38,553 nt of DNA from positions 1 through 38,553 of the forward strand of contig JACZUI010000022.1 of assembly GCA_022573225.1 (NCBI GenBank). Direction: 5' to 3'. A program made the position numbers and the translations under genes. The notes beneath the pieces are model-generated. The model saw only the letters and a program-made list of their open reading frames with translations, was not told the DNA's origin and did no database searches. Positions 17,827 through 26,651 of the stretch are shown here, in pieces; the first letter of the stretch is position 1; each line of letters starts with the position of its first letter. Source of the DNA: Acidobacteriota bacterium. GTDB lineage: Bacteria; Actinomycetota; Acidimicrobiia; Spongiisociales; ZC4RG35.

Positions 17827-18369
17827 GTGAGCAGGATGTTTTCTCGGGCCGGTCGCGCCGCCCTTCTCGACCGCAAGCCATTCACCGAGGCCTTTTTCGA
17901 CAGCGACTCGGCTGCCGACGCGGCGATTCTCGTCTCCTCGGTGGCGGCAGCAACCTACGCCGGCATCCTTCTCCTCCCAGGAGGGATCGGAGCCTTCTCG
18001 GTGATCGGCCTGCTACAGGTCGTCATTGCCGGGGTGGTTTCCTGGCTGATCCTGGGCTTCGCCACCTGGTTCGCGGCCACTCGCCTGTTTGGTGGTTCAG
18101 GTCGTCCCCAGACGATGCTGGGCCTGCACGGCCTGGCAGTCCTACCGCTGCTCCTCGAGATGACGGGATCGCTCGGGGGGACCATCGGGTCGCTCGGGGG
18201 GACCATCGGCCTCATCTGGTATCTGGTGGTCCTGGTTGTTGCCACCCGTGAAGCGGTCGATCTCCAGACGCGTGACGCTGCGGTGTCGGTTCTGATCGGC
18301 TTTGCCCTGGCGGTGATCTTTCGGGCCCTCCTCGGGGTGCCGTTCGCCGTGTTCAGCGCCATGTTCTGA
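17827..18369 (+). CDS. YIP1-family-like membrane protein
   Basis: A 180-residue protein with about five hydrophobic segments (AAILVSSVAAATYAGILLL, VVIAGVVSWLILGFATWFAA, LHGLAVLPLLLEM, LIWYLVVLVV, AVIFRALLGVPFAVF). The layout resembles bacterial YIP1-domain proteins, whose role is unknown. GTG 17827 and ATG 17836 are both possible starts; neither has a strong ribosome-binding site. It carries a 7-residue duplication (GSLGGTI twice). The stop overlaps the truA ATG. Confidence 0.7.
   Translation: MSRMFSRAGRAALLDRKPFTEAFFDSDSAADAAILVSSVAAATYAGILLLPGGIGAFSVIGLLQVVIAGVVSWLILGFATWFAATRLFGGSGRPQTMLGLHGLAVLPLLLEMTGSLGGTIGSLGGTIGLIWYLVVLVVATREAVDLQTRDAAVSVLIGFALAVIFRALLGVPFAVFSAMF
18166..18207 (+). 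repeat. 21-nt in-frame duplication in the YIP1-like gene
   Basis: Units 18166-18186 and 18187-18207 share 20 of 21 bases (core TCGCTCGGGGGGACCATC) and encode GSLGGTI twice, in a loop between hydrophobic segments. Confidence 0.9.
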
Positions 18370-19100
18370 TGTCCCGCTACCGCCTCGACCTGGCCTACGA
18401 AGGCACCGGGTTCCGCGGGTACGCCCGCCAGCCGGGGTTGAGAACGATCCAGGGCGAGTTGGAGGACGCTCTCGAGAGGGTTCTGGGTGGTGCTGTTGAA
18501 ACGGCTGTAGCCGGGCGGACCGACGCCGGGGTCCATGCCAGGGGCCAGGTCGTCTCATTTGATGCCGACGGAGTCGACCCCCGTCGATTGCGTCGGTCGC
18601 TCAACGGGATCGTCGGCGCAGAGATCTCAGTGAAGGAGCTTGTCGAGGTCGACGTCGATTTCGACGCGAGATTCTCGGCAAAATGGCGACGATATCGCTA
18701 CGTCGTCGACCAGTCATCAGCAGCCGACCCTCTCGATCGCCACCGTGTCTGGCACGTCGGTCGGGAGCTGGATGTTCCCGCGATGAGATCGGCAATCGCG
18801 TCGATCATCGGCGAACACGACTTCAGTTCCTTCTGTCGCGCCATCGAAGGCAAGACGAATGTGCGACGCGTCGAGGAGGCTGCTTGGAACGATCTCAAAG
18901 ACGGAAAGTTGGAGTTCTGGATTCGGGCCAACGCCTTCTGCCAGCAGATGGTTCGATCGGTTGTCGGGTTTTGCTACGACGTCGGCCGGGGGTTCTCTCA
19001 GGCCGAGGCCGCGGAGAGTGTGCTCGCCGCCAGGGATCGCTCCGCAGTCGCCACAGTCGCTCCGCCACACGGGCTCACCCTTTGGGAGGTCGGGTATTAG
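18369..19100 (+). CDS. truA: tRNA pseudouridine(38-40) synthase
   Basis: TruA makes pseudouridine in the anticodon stem-loop of many tRNAs. The 243-residue protein has the catalytic Asp52 in GRTDAGVHARGQV, the DFSSFC motif and the end SAVATVAPPHGLTLWEVGY. The ATG overlaps the preceding stop. In many bacteria truA lies close to rplQ or rplM-rpsI, and the same holds here with ilvA inserted between. Confidence 0.96.
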   Translation: MSRYRLDLAYEGTGFRGYARQPGLRTIQGELEDALERVLGGAVETAVAGRTDAGVHARGQVVSFDADGVDPRRLRRSLNGIVGAEISVKELVEVDVDFDARFSAKWRRYRYVVDQSSAADPLDRHRVWHVGRELDVPAMRSAIASIIGEHDFSSFCRAIEGKTNVRRVEEAAWNDLKDGKLEFWIRANAFCQQMVRSVVGFCYDVGRGFSQAEAAESVLAARDRSAVATVAPPHGLTLWEVGY

Positions 19101-19115
19101 GAATACGGCCGGCGA

Positions 19116-20306
19116 TCAGGTCGTCATGTACTTGCTCAACACAGCCGCGATCCGGGCGGCGTGGTCGGCATCTCGAGTCTCCACCGAGATCTCAATCTCC
19201 ACCATCCCGAAACGGAGGCCAAACCCCTCCCTATGGTGCTCCACCTGGACTACGTTGGCGCCCTCCTTGGCAATCTTGCCGAGGACCTTGAGGAGACGGC
19301 CCGGTTGGTCGGGCACCAGCACCTTGAACTTGGCGAATCGCCCGGAGGCCTCGAGACCGTGACGAACGGCCTTTCCGAGGACCATGAGATCGATGTTGCC
19401 CCCGGAGAGGACAAGACAAATCGGGTCGGGAGCGTCGTCGGGAATCAGCTTCTCCAGGAGGGCGGCCACACCGACGGCCCCTGCCGCTTCCACCATCAGC
19501 TTGGACCGCTCGAGGATCAGAGTCAACGCTGCCATTGTCTGGTCATCGTCGACCACCAAGATGTCGTCGACATGGTCTTGGGTGATCTCCCACACGAGAT
19601 CCGATGGGACGGTCACTGCGATCCCGTCGGCTACGGTCGGGAGGCCGCGGGGATAGTCCCGAACCACCGCTCCCCGGCGACGGCTCTCCGCATACACAGA
19701 CGCCGCCTCTATCTCCACGCCGATCACCTTGACGTCGGGCTTGACCGAGTGAAGGGCCAGCGAGGTACCAGCGAGGAGTCCGCCTCCGCCGGTCGGAATG
19801 ACCACGGTGCCGACCTCGGGGAACTGCTCGGCGATCTCGAGACCGAGCGTGCCCTGTCCGGCGACGATCAAAGGGTCGTCGTAGGGATGGACGAATCTGG
19901 ATTCGGTCTCCTCGGCGAATTCGACAGCCGCCTCTACCGCGTCGGCCAGTGAATTTCCGGTGAGCCGGACGATGGCCCCGTAGTCCTCGGTCGCCTTGAT
20001 CTTCGGGATTGGCGCCGCCTTCGGCATGAAAACCGTGCAGGGTGATCCGGAGAAGGCTGCGGCGAGCGCAACGCCCTGACCGTGGTTGCCGGCTGAGGCT
20101 GCAACCACAGCCTGACCCTCGAGTCGAGTGACCACGTTCATGGCCCCTCTGATCTTGAACGAGCCCGCCCGCTGCATGTTCTCGGCCTTGAGATACACCT
20201 CGCGTCCCGACAATCTGGAGAAAGACTGGGACTGGATCAGAGGAGTCGTGGTAACTCGTCCTTCAAAACGGGAGCGGGCTTCAAGTATGTCTTCGGGTGT
20301 GATCAT
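19116..20306 (-). CDS. ilvA: Threonine ammonia-lyase, medium form with ACT domain
   Basis: This PLP enzyme deaminates threonine to 2-oxobutanoate, the entry to isoleucine. The 396-residue protein has the PLP lysine Lys51 in SFKIRGAMN, the [10 protein letters not shown] motif and the phosphate loop GGGGLLAG. Its C-terminal ACT domain ([20 protein letters not shown]) may bind an effector. The start is ATG at 20306, where homology begins. It lies on the minus strand, tail to tail with truA and divergent from rplM. Confidence 0.93.
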   Translation of the reverse strand: MITPEDILEARSRFEGRVTTTPLIQSQSFSRLSGREVYLKAENMQRAGSFKIRGAMNVVTRLEGQAVVAASAGNHGQGVALAAAFSGSPCTVFMPKAAPIPKIKATEDYGAIVRLTGNSLADAVEAAVEFAEETESRFVHPYDDPLIVAGQGTLGLEIAEQFPEVGTVVIPTGGGGLLAGTSLALHSVKPDVKVIGVEIEAASVYAESRRRGAVVRDYPRGLPTVADGIAVTVPSDLVWEITQDHVDDILVVDDDQTMAALTLILERSKLMVEAAGAVGVAALLEKLIPDDAPDPICLVLSGGNIDLMVLGKAVRHGLEASGRFAKFKVLVPDQPGRLLKVLGKIAKEGANVVQVEHHREGFGLRFGMVEIEISVETRDADHAARIAAVLSKYMTT

Positions 20307-20348
20307 CGCGATTGGCCTAGCGACCGGCCGGCGAATAGCATATGCGGC

Positions 20349-20365
20349 GCTCCCACGTCGGGAGC
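20349..20365 (+). promoter_or_regulatory. Small hairpin in the rplM 5' region
   Basis: GCTCCC, a 5-nt loop ACGTC, then GGGAGC form a perfect 6-bp hairpin in the 109-nt divergent gap between ilvA and rplM, about 50 nt before the rplM start. It could be a leader structure; the gap should also hold both promoters. Confidence 0.3.
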
Positions 20366-20415
20366 CGTTTCCCAAAACGCTCCCCGGTATCTTCAATGTG
20401 TCCGAGGAACAACCC

Positions 20416-20874
20416 ATGACCATGAACAAGACATATTCGCCCAAACCGGGTGACATAGAACACGGTTGGTACGTCGTGGATGCGACCGACCTCCCGCTCG
20501 GCCGTCTCGCTTCCGAGGTGGCAACCCGGCTCCGCGGCAAGCACAAGCCCACGTACGCGCCTCATGTCGATGGCGGCGATTTCATTATTGTCATCAACGC
20601 CGAGAAGGTGGCTGTCACCTCTGGCAAGAGCCAGAGCAAGATCTACTATCGCCATTCCGGGTATCCGGGCGGCATCAAGGCCGAAACCTTCGACTCTCTG
20701 CGCGAGCGTCGTCCCGAGGCCATCATCGAACGTGCCGTGAAGGGCATGCTCCCCAAGAACAAGCTCGGCCGCCAAATGGGCCGCAAGCTCAAGGTCTACG
20801 CCGGATCTGATCATCCGCACGCTGCTCAGAAGCCGGAGACTCTCGAATTCAACATCCGAAAGGTGGAACTCTGA
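20416..20874 (+). CDS. rplM: 50S ribosomal protein L13
   Basis: The 152-residue L13 begins [20 protein letters not shown], with [20 protein letters not shown], the [13 protein letters not shown] core and [23 protein letters not shown] 20416 has GAGGA at 20404-20408 as ribosome-binding site; ATG 20422 is an alternative. L13 is an early 50S assembly protein. It forms the usual rplM-rpsI pair. Confidence 0.96.
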   Translation: MTMNKTYSPKPGDIEHGWYVVDATDLPLGRLASEVATRLRGKHKPTYAPHVDGGDFIIVINAEKVAVTSGKSQSKIYYRHSGYPGGIKAETFDSLRERRPEAIIERAVKGMLPKNKLGRQMGRKLKVYAGSDHPHAAQKPETLEFNIRKVEL

Positions 20875-21266
20875 TGGCGAAGCCACTCGTCCAGACCACT
20901 GGTAGACGCAAAGCTTCCGTCGCCAGGGTTCGTTTTCATGACGGCTCCGGCCAGATGACTCTGAATAAGAGGCCCCTCGAGGAATACTTTCCGACCATGG
21001 CCTCGCGGATGAGGATCATGGAGCCGCTCAATCTCACCGACACCCAGGGTCGTTACGACATCGACGCCACTCTCGAAGGTGGCGGTACCACGGGTCAAGC
21101 CGACGCTCTGCGCCTCGGGATAGCGCGGGCTCTCATCGCACTCGATCCCGAACTTCGCCCCACCCTGAGGAAGGCCGGGCTCCTCACGCGCGACTCCCGT
21201 GTCGTCGAGAGCAAGAAGTATGGCCTCCGCAAGGCGCGGAAGGCTCCTCAGTACACCAAGCGCTAG
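20874..21266 (+). CDS. rpsI: 30S ribosomal protein S9
   Basis: The 130-residue S9 starts [16 protein letters not shown] and ends [14 protein letters not shown]; the basic C-terminal tail touches P-site t[22 protein letters not shown] is conserved. The ATG shares one base with the rplM stop. It is followed by glmM after 13 nt, the actinobacterial order. Confidence 0.97.
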   Translation: MAKPLVQTTGRRKASVARVRFHDGSGQMTLNKRPLEEYFPTMASRMRIMEPLNLTDTQGRYDIDATLEGGGTTGQADALRLGIARALIALDPELRPTLRKAGLLTRDSRVVESKKYGLRKARKAPQYTKR

Positions 21267-21280
21267 TGGCAGGCCACTAG
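21263..21280 (+). promoter_or_regulatory. Hairpin spanning the rpsI stop and glmM start
   Basis: CTAGTGG, a CAGG loop and CCACTAG make a perfect 7-bp hairpin that contains the rpsI stop codon and ends on the G of the glmM GTG. It may tune glmM translation by exposing or hiding the start. This is inferred from position only. Confidence 0.4.
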
Positions 21281-22644
21281 TGTCCGATCTCCGTCGTCTC
21301 CTGGACGAGGGCAAACCGATATTTGGCACCGACGGTGTTCGTGGTGCCGCCGGCTCCGACTTGACGCCGGAGTTGGCACTCGCAATTGGCAGGGCAGCCG
21401 GGTCCTACCTTCGGGGCGGCCCGGTTCTCATTGGGCGCGATACCCGGCGCTCCGGCGCAATGCTTTCTTCGGCGCTTCAAGCCGGATTCAATGCCGTCGG
21501 CATTGACACAGTCGATGTCGGTGTTCTTCCAAGCGGCGGAATCAGTCATCTCACGGCGACATCCGGGGCAACCATGGGTGCCGTCGTCTCGGCGTCACAC
21601 AACCCGGCCGACGACAACGGGATCAAGTTTCTCGCCGGTCGCGGCACCAAGCTTGCCGATGAAGTCGAACGGGAAATCGAGGATCGGCTTCGCTCAACGG
21701 GGTCAAAGACGGCCATTGGTCCTTCCATTGGAACTCGATTCCTCAAGTCCGATGCGCTGGAGGTCTACGTTGACCATCTGGTCGAGGCCTCCAAGTACAA
21801 CCTGAGCGGGATCGAGATCGCAGGGGATTGTGCTCACGGCGCCGCTTATCAAGCCGCACCAATGCTGTTCGAGCGTCTTCAAGCCGATGCCAAATGGTTC
21901 GGGGTCGAGCCCGATGGCACCAACATCAATGCGGGCTGTGGTGCGACCCACCCCGAGTATCTGGCGGGTCTTGCGGAGGGCAAGGTCGGATTCGCCTTTG
22001 ACGGCGACGCCGACCGCCTCATAGCCCTCGATGAGGACGGACGTGTCGCCAATGGCGATGTGATCATGGCGATCATCGCTCGTCATCTCAAAGCCCAGGG
22101 GAAGCTGAGGAAGAACCTCGTAGTCGCCACCGTCATGTCCAACCTCGGTTTCCGGAAGTCCATGGCCGAAGCCGAGATCGAGCTGGTCGAGACCAGGGTG
22201 GGCGACCGCTATGTAATGGAGAAGCTGTTGGCCAGGAAGGCCCTGCTTGGCGGCGAACAGAGCGGTCACATCATCTTTCTCGACCAAGGCCAGACGGGCG
22301 ACGGCCTTCTTACCGCGGTGAAGATCCTCGATGTCATGGCGGGGACCGGCAAGGAGATGCGAGAGCTTCGGGCAGAGGCAATCACTGAATACCCCCAGGT
22401 TCTTCAGAACGTAGAGGTGGGGCGACAGATCGACCTCACCGAGGCCGGCGAGCTTTGGGAAGCGGTTTCGGAGGTCGAAGAGGAGCTGGGCGAAGAGGGG
22501 AGAGTCCTGGTCAGGCCCTCGGGCACCGAGCCCGTTGTGCGGATAATGGTCGAAGCACCTACCGAAGACGATGCCAGGAGGTACGCTGATCATCTGGCAA
22601 CGGTGACACGAGCCTCCCTAGAAAGGATGATCGATAGGAAATAG
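21280..22644 (+). CDS. glmM: Phosphoglucosamine mutase
   Basis: GlmM converts glucosamine-6-phosphate to glucosamine-1-phosphate for UDP-GlcNAc synthesis. The 454-residue protein has FGTDGVRG, the active-site Ser106 in SASHNPADDNGIKF, the metal loop FDGDADR and the phosphate-binding RPSGTEPVVRIMVE. The start is GTG at 21280, where homology begins; the longer upstream frame overlaps rpsI and is a shadow. The next gene, glmS, makes its substrate. Confidence 0.96.
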   Translation: MSDLRRLLDEGKPIFGTDGVRGAAGSDLTPELALAIGRAAGSYLRGGPVLIGRDTRRSGAMLSSALQAGFNAVGIDTVDVGVLPSGGISHLTATSGATMGAVVSASHNPADDNGIKFLAGRGTKLADEVEREIEDRLRSTGSKTAIGPSIGTRFLKSDALEVYVDHLVEASKYNLSGIEIAGDCAHGAAYQAAPMLFERLQADAKWFGVEPDGTNINAGCGATHPEYLAGLAEGKVGFAFDGDADRLIALDEDGRVANGDVIMAIIARHLKAQGKLRKNLVVATVMSNLGFRKSMAEAEIELVETRVGDRYVMEKLLARKALLGGEQSGHIIFLDQGQTGDGLLTAVKILDVMAGTGKEMRELRAEAITEYPQVLQNVEVGRQIDLTEAGELWEAVSEVEEELGEEGRVLVRPSGTEPVVRIMVEAPTEDDARRYADHLATVTRASLERMIDRK

Positions 22645-22668
22645 ACGAAGCGTGCGTCACAAGAGATA

Positions 22669-22880
22669 GCGCCTGGCCTCACAGCACGGCCCATGGTGAG
22701 GATGTAGATCCTCTCCAGGTCTGACGGTTGCGAGGCGACGAGGAGGAAGGTCATCGAAACATTCGGCGGATACCTTCCCGGCCAACCACGGTCGTTACGT
22801 ATGAGAGCAAACCCCGGGAGTGATCCCGGTTCACAGAAGCTCATGCGAAGGGTGCCGGTTCCGATCTGAACCGGTCTGTC
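22669..22880 (+). ncRNA. glmS ribozyme / glucosamine-6-phosphate riboswitch
   Basis: The glmM-glmS gap matches the glmS self-cleaving ribozyme. The cleavage context A-GCGCC is at 22668-22673, so cutting is expected between A22668 and G22669. The core GACGAGG is at 22737-22743 and ATCGAAACATTCGGCGG at 22753-22769, flanked by the perfect 7-bp stem GGAAGGT (22745-22751) with ACCTTCC (22772-22778). CGCC (22670-22673) can pair with GGCG (22765-22768) as in the P2.2 pseudoknot. A P4-like stem (GTATGAG with CTCATGC, about 22797-22846) and a terminal hairpin CCGGTTC/GAACCGG follow. The 3' end is approximate. In the family, glucosamine-6-phosphate acts as cofactor for cleavage and glmS mRNA is then degraded. 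Confidence 0.88.
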
Positions 22881-22978
22881 GCACGCGATCTACCCACTTC
22901 CTTCCCCAGGCGTTGTCCGTTGGGGGAGGTGGAGACGGAGGGGGCTTCCCCTCCCAACACGAGAGGAACTGATCGCAT

Positions 22979-24805
22979 ATGTGTGGAATTGTTGGATACG
23001 TCGGCCCACGGCCGGTGATTGATGTCTTGGTGCCGGGGTTGGCTCATCTCGAGTACCGGGGTTATGACTCGGCAGGTATCGCCCTGAACCATGGCAACAG
23101 TTTGAGCGTGTTGAAGAGGGCGGGCCGGATCGCCGACCTTCGCCTATTGATCGACCAGGAGTCGCTCGACGACGCCATCTCCGGCATCGGCCATACCCGT
23201 TGGGCCACCCACGGCGCTCCCAACAGTGGCAATGCCCATCCCCACGTCGACTGCGACCGCGGAGTGGCCGTGGTCCACAACGGCATCATCGAGAACTGGG
23301 CCGTGCTCAAGGAGAAGCTGATCGGGGCCGGACACGAATTCGAAAGTGACACCGACAGCGAGGTCGTTGCTCACATGATCGAGGACATGGGTGACGTGCC
23401 ACTTGCCGAAGCGGTGCGTCGGGTGATGAATCAGGCCGAGGGCGCGTTGGCTCTCGCCGTGATGAGACGTTCGGAGCCGGATGTGCTGGTCGGCGCCAGG
23501 CGAGGGTCGCCCCTGGTGGTAGGTCGAGGAGACGGGGAGAATTTCCTTGCTTCTGACATCCCCGCCTTCCTCGAGCACACCAGGGAGATGGTGGTGGTCG
23601 ACGACGACCGGGTCGTGGAACTGAGAGCGGACTCGGTGTCTTTGACCGACCTCGAAGGCAACGCGATCGAGCCCGTCCAGCACAAGGTGGATTGGAACTT
23701 CGAGGCGGCCGAAAGGGACGGTTATCCCACCTTCATGCTCAAGGAGATCTACGAGCAGCCCCATGCAATCGCGGACACCCTCGCGGGCAGGGTCTCCCCC
23801 ACTGGCCAGGTGGTGCTCGACGAGCTCGAAATCGATGGCCGGATGCTTCGGGCCATCGACAAGGTGTTTGTCGTGGCCTGCGGCACGTCATATCACGCCG
23901 CGATGATGGCCAAGTACGCCATAGAGCGGTGGGCAAGGCTGCCTGTTGAGATCGACATCGCCTCGGAGTTCAGATATCGCGACCCGGTGCTCGACAGCCG
24001 GTCGTTGGTGATTGGGATCAGCCAGTCGGGAGAGACCATCGACACACTCGCTGCAGTCCGGTACGCCAGGGCACAGGGATCGCTGGTCATCGGCGTTTCC
24101 AACGTTGTTGAGTCGGCCTTGGCCCGTGAGGCGGATGCCGTTCTATACACGAGGGCCGGTCCCGAGATCGGTGTCGCCGCCACGAAGACGTTCACTACCC
24201 AGCTGGTGGCTATGCAATTACTCGGTCTCTATCTGGCACAGGTGCGAGGGGCAGTCGACCCCGGCGCTGTCGAGGTGCTGGTGACGGAGATGCTCCGACT
24301 GCCCGATCAGGTGGAGTCGGTGTTGTCGACCTCGGACGCCATCGAGAAGCTGAGTCGCGATTGGACCGACACCCGCGACTACTTCTTCCTGGGTCGTTCG
24401 GGAGACTTCCCGGTTGCGATGGAGGGGGCCCTCAAGCTGAAGGAGATTGCCTACGTCCGCGCCGAGGGATACGCGGCCGGCGAGATGAAGCACGGGCCGA
24501 TCGCGCTCATCGAGGAGGGCGTGGTTGTTGTTGGCGTCGTTACCGATAGCCATGTTCGGACCAAGACGCTCTCCAACATGGAAGAGATGAAGGCGCGCGG
24601 CGGGACCATTGTCCTCGTCGCGGAGGAGGGCGACGACGTCGGCAATGTGGCCGACCATGTCATCAGGGTTCCGGCCGGCCCGGATCTCTTGTGCACGGTC
24701 ACCGCGGTAGTGCCGCTACAACTGCTGGCCTATCACATCGCCACGGCGCGGGGCATGGACGTCGATAAGCCGCGCAACCTGGCCAAGACGGTGACTGTGG
24801 AGTAG
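22979..24805 (+). CDS. glmS: Glutamine-fructose-6-phosphate aminotransferase
   Basis: GlmS makes glucosamine-6-phosphate from fructose-6-phosphate and glutamine. The 608-residue protein has the N-terminal glutaminase domain with nucleophile Cys2 (MCGIVGYVG), GHTRWATHGAPNSGNAHPH, and two SIS sugar-isomerase domains (VACGTSYHAA, then EMKHGPIALIEEGVV). The end DVDKPRNLAKTVTVE is canonical. Length is complete. The ribozyme in its 5' region should give feedback control by its product. Confidence 0.97.
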   Translation: MCGIVGYVGPRPVIDVLVPGLAHLEYRGYDSAGIALNHGNSLSVLKRAGRIADLRLLIDQESLDDAISGIGHTRWATHGAPNSGNAHPHVDCDRGVAVVHNGIIENWAVLKEKLIGAGHEFESDTDSEVVAHMIEDMGDVPLAEAVRRVMNQAEGALALAVMRRSEPDVLVGARRGSPLVVGRGDGENFLASDIPAFLEHTREMVVVDDDRVVELRADSVSLTDLEGNAIEPVQHKVDWNFEAAERDGYPTFMLKEIYEQPHAIADTLAGRVSPTGQVVLDELEIDGRMLRAIDKVFVVACGTSYHAAMMAKYAIERWARLPVEIDIASEFRYRDPVLDSRSLVIGISQSGETIDTLAAVRYARAQGSLVIGVSNVVESALAREADAVLYTRAGPEIGVAATKTFTTQLVAMQLLGLYLAQVRGAVDPGAVEVLVTEMLRLPDQVESVLSTSDAIEKLSRDWTDTRDYFFLGRSGDFPVAMEGALKLKEIAYVRAEGYAAGEMKHGPIALIEEGVVVVGVVTDSHVRTKTLSNMEEMKARGGTIVLVAEEGDDVGNVADHVIRVPAGPDLLCTVTAVVPLQLLAYHIATARGMDVDKPRNLAKTVTVE

Positions 24806-24827
24806 CCGGCTACGTAGGCTGCCGCTT

Positions 24828-25205
24828 ATGAGAATCCTTGGCCTCGGAGTGGACCTGGCCGACATCGAACGAGTCGAGCGGGTCTTGGAGAAGTACCCGA
24901 GGTTCGCGGAGCGTTGTTTCACCGACCATGAGCGGGAGTACGCCTTCCGTTTCGCAAACCCCTCCCGGCGTTTTGCCGCCCGTTTTGCCGGCAAGGAGGC
25001 GGTGATGAAGTCGATGGGCACCGGTTGGCGGAGGATCCGCTGGAAGGACATCGAGATCACCGGTGGGGGCAAGCCGACGGTCCGCATGTCCGGCAACGCA
25101 AGCCGCCGTGCGGAAATGTTGGGGGTAACTGAGGTCCTGGTGACGATCACCCATACCGACAAATCCGCCCTGGTGATGGCCATTGCGGTCGGAGACCACG
25201 ACTAG
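24828..25205 (+). CDS. acpS: Holo-[acyl-carrier-protein] synthase
   Basis: AcpS attaches the 4'-phosphopantetheine arm of CoA to acyl carrier protein. The 125-residue protein has the Mg-binding GVDLADIERVE near its start and the conserved RFAGKEAVMKSMGTG and ITHTDKSALVMAIA. Length is typical. It lies 22 nt after glmS and before nnr and alr, a common actinobacterial order. Confidence 0.95.
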   Translation: MRILGLGVDLADIERVERVLEKYPRFAERCFTDHEREYAFRFANPSRRFAARFAGKEAVMKSMGTGWRRIRWKDIEITGGGKPTVRMSGNASRRAEMLGVTEVLVTITHTDKSALVMAIAVGDHD

Positions 25206-25212
25206 TCGTCCG

Positions 25213-25268
25213 AGCGTGTGCAGCGATCCCGCGCTGTCGCAGGTGGGCGGGCGCCGGTTGCACACGCT
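25213..25268. repeat. 10-bp perfect inverted repeat upstream of nnr
   Basis: AGCGTGTGCA (25213-25222) and TGCACACGCT (25259-25268) are exact reverse complements 36 nt apart. They occupy almost the whole acpS-nnr gap. It could be an RNA stem in the nnr leader, an operator pair, or a small element end; nothing decides. Confidence 0.6.
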
Positions 25269-25283
25269 TGTAATCTGCAACTC

Positions 25284-26651
25284 GTGAAACCGGTTCTCAC
25301 CGCCGACGAGTACAAGCGTGTCGACAAGGCGTTCACGGGCGATCTCGTCCAGGCTATGGACAGGGCCGGCTACGCGGTGGCACAGGCTGTCATCAGGGCA
25401 GGAGCCGGATACGGCAAGCGCGTCGTCGTGCTTGCCGGGCCGGGCAACAACGGTGGCGATGGTTATGTCGCTGCTCGTTATCTCAAGGCCCGCGGGTGCG
25501 ATGTCGAGGTCCAGACCCTCACTTCGCCCAAGACCCCCGAAGCAATCGATGCCGCTCGGAAGGCAGCCGGCTACGGAGTTCGGGTGCGCGACCTCGGCCC
25601 GCCATCCGAGCCGGATGTGGTCGTCGACGCCCTGTTCGGCGGTGGAGCCAGAGACGGCCTGCCGGATCATGTCCTCGCGTGGATGGACACCAATGCCCCC
25701 GTTGTCGCCGTTGACTACCCGACCGGGCTCGATCCCAACACCGGGAAGGTGGAAGCGACCGCGTTCAGCGCTGTTGAGACAGTGACGTTCCAAACGCTCA
25801 AGACATCACACGTGCGGGGATCTGGCCCTGACTATTGCGGGAAGGTCACCGTCGCCGACATAGGGATCCCCGGGGGCGAGCCAGCCATGTTCGTTGCCGA
25901 GGAGGCAGACGCGCTCCGTCCACAGAGGCCTCGACAGGCACATAAGTGGTCGGTTGGATCGGTGCTGGTCGTTGGTGGGTCGACGGGGATTGTCGGCGCC
26001 GCCGTCTTCGCCGGGGTGAGCGCTCTTGGCTTTGGGGCCGGTTCGGTCGTCGTCGCCAGCCCGAGACCGGACTTGGTCACCCAAGTGGCGCCTGAGCTTC
26101 CGACGTTCACGTTGGTCGACGCCGAGGCGCGACTCGATCGTTTCGATGTGGTGGTCGCTGGTCCGGGCCTGGCCGATGATGACTCTGCTCAGGTTGCGCC
26201 GATACTGAGAAAGGCAACGCGGGTAGTGCTGGACGCCGGCGGCCTGACGCCCGAGCTGGTTCAAGCGGCGAGGGAGGGGGATGCGTCGGTAGTGGCGACC
26301 CCGCATTCGGGTGAGTTCGAGAAACTGGCCGGCGTCGAACAAGGGGCGTTCTCGGCGAGATCGTTTGCTCGAACCCACGAGGTTGTCCTTCTTCTCAAGG
26401 GAAACCCGACTCTGATCACCGATGGCGGCCTACCCGTGCTGGTGGATACCGGGGGCCCGGAGCTGGCCACTATCGGAACTGGTGATGTTCTCGCCGGGAT
26501 GATCGGCGCGCTATGGGCCCGAGGCCTCGGTCCGTTGGAAGCGGCCATCTCGGGCGCCTACTGGCACGGCGTAGCAGGGGCAGACCTTGCTGCCCGGGGG
26601 GCAGTGACGGCTCCGGCGCTCGCCGCTCACGTGCGTGGCTTCCACCAGTGA
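25284..26651 (+). CDS. nnr: Bifunctional NAD(P)H-hydrate epimerase / ADP-dependent dehydratase
   Basis: This enzyme repairs hydrated NADH and NADPH. The 455-residue protein fuses two domains. The N-terminal YjeF_N epimerase has LAGPGNNGGDGYVAARYL and VDALFGGGARDGL. The C-terminal ribokinase-like dehydratase has LLKGNPTLI and the GTGDVLAGMIGAL motif. GTG 25284 is chosen because homology starts there; the frame continues upstream without support. The stop overlaps the alr GTG. The nnr-alr pairing is common in bacteria. Confidence 0.94.
   Translation: MKPVLTADEYKRVDKAFTGDLVQAMDRAGYAVAQAVIRAGAGYGKRVVVLAGPGNNGGDGYVAARYLKARGCDVEVQTLTSPKTPEAIDAARKAAGYGVRVRDLGPPSEPDVVVDALFGGGARDGLPDHVLAWMDTNAPVVAVDYPTGLDPNTGKVEATAFSAVETVTFQTLKTSHVRGSGPDYCGKVTVADIGIPGGEPAMFVAEEADALRPQRPRQAHKWSVGSVLVVGGSTGIVGAAVFAGVSALGFGAGSVVVASPRPDLVTQVAPELPTFTLVDAEARLDRFDVVVAGPGLADDDSAQVAPILRKATRVVLDAGGLTPELVQAAREGDASVVATPHSGEFEKLAGVEQGAFSARSFARTHEVVLLLKGNPTLITDGGLPVLVDTGGPELATIGTGDVLAGMIGALWARGLGPLEAAISGAYWHGVAGADLAARGAVTAPALAAHVRGFHQ

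Noticed and set aside
19116-20552. Longer ilvA start adding 82 residues
   Set aside because: The extension overlaps the rplM start region on the other strand and has no family similarity; homology begins at ATG 20306.
24802-24813. GTAGCCGGCTAC palindrome at the glmS stop as a terminator
   Set aside because: A 12-nt palindrome without loop or T-run; acpS follows at once.
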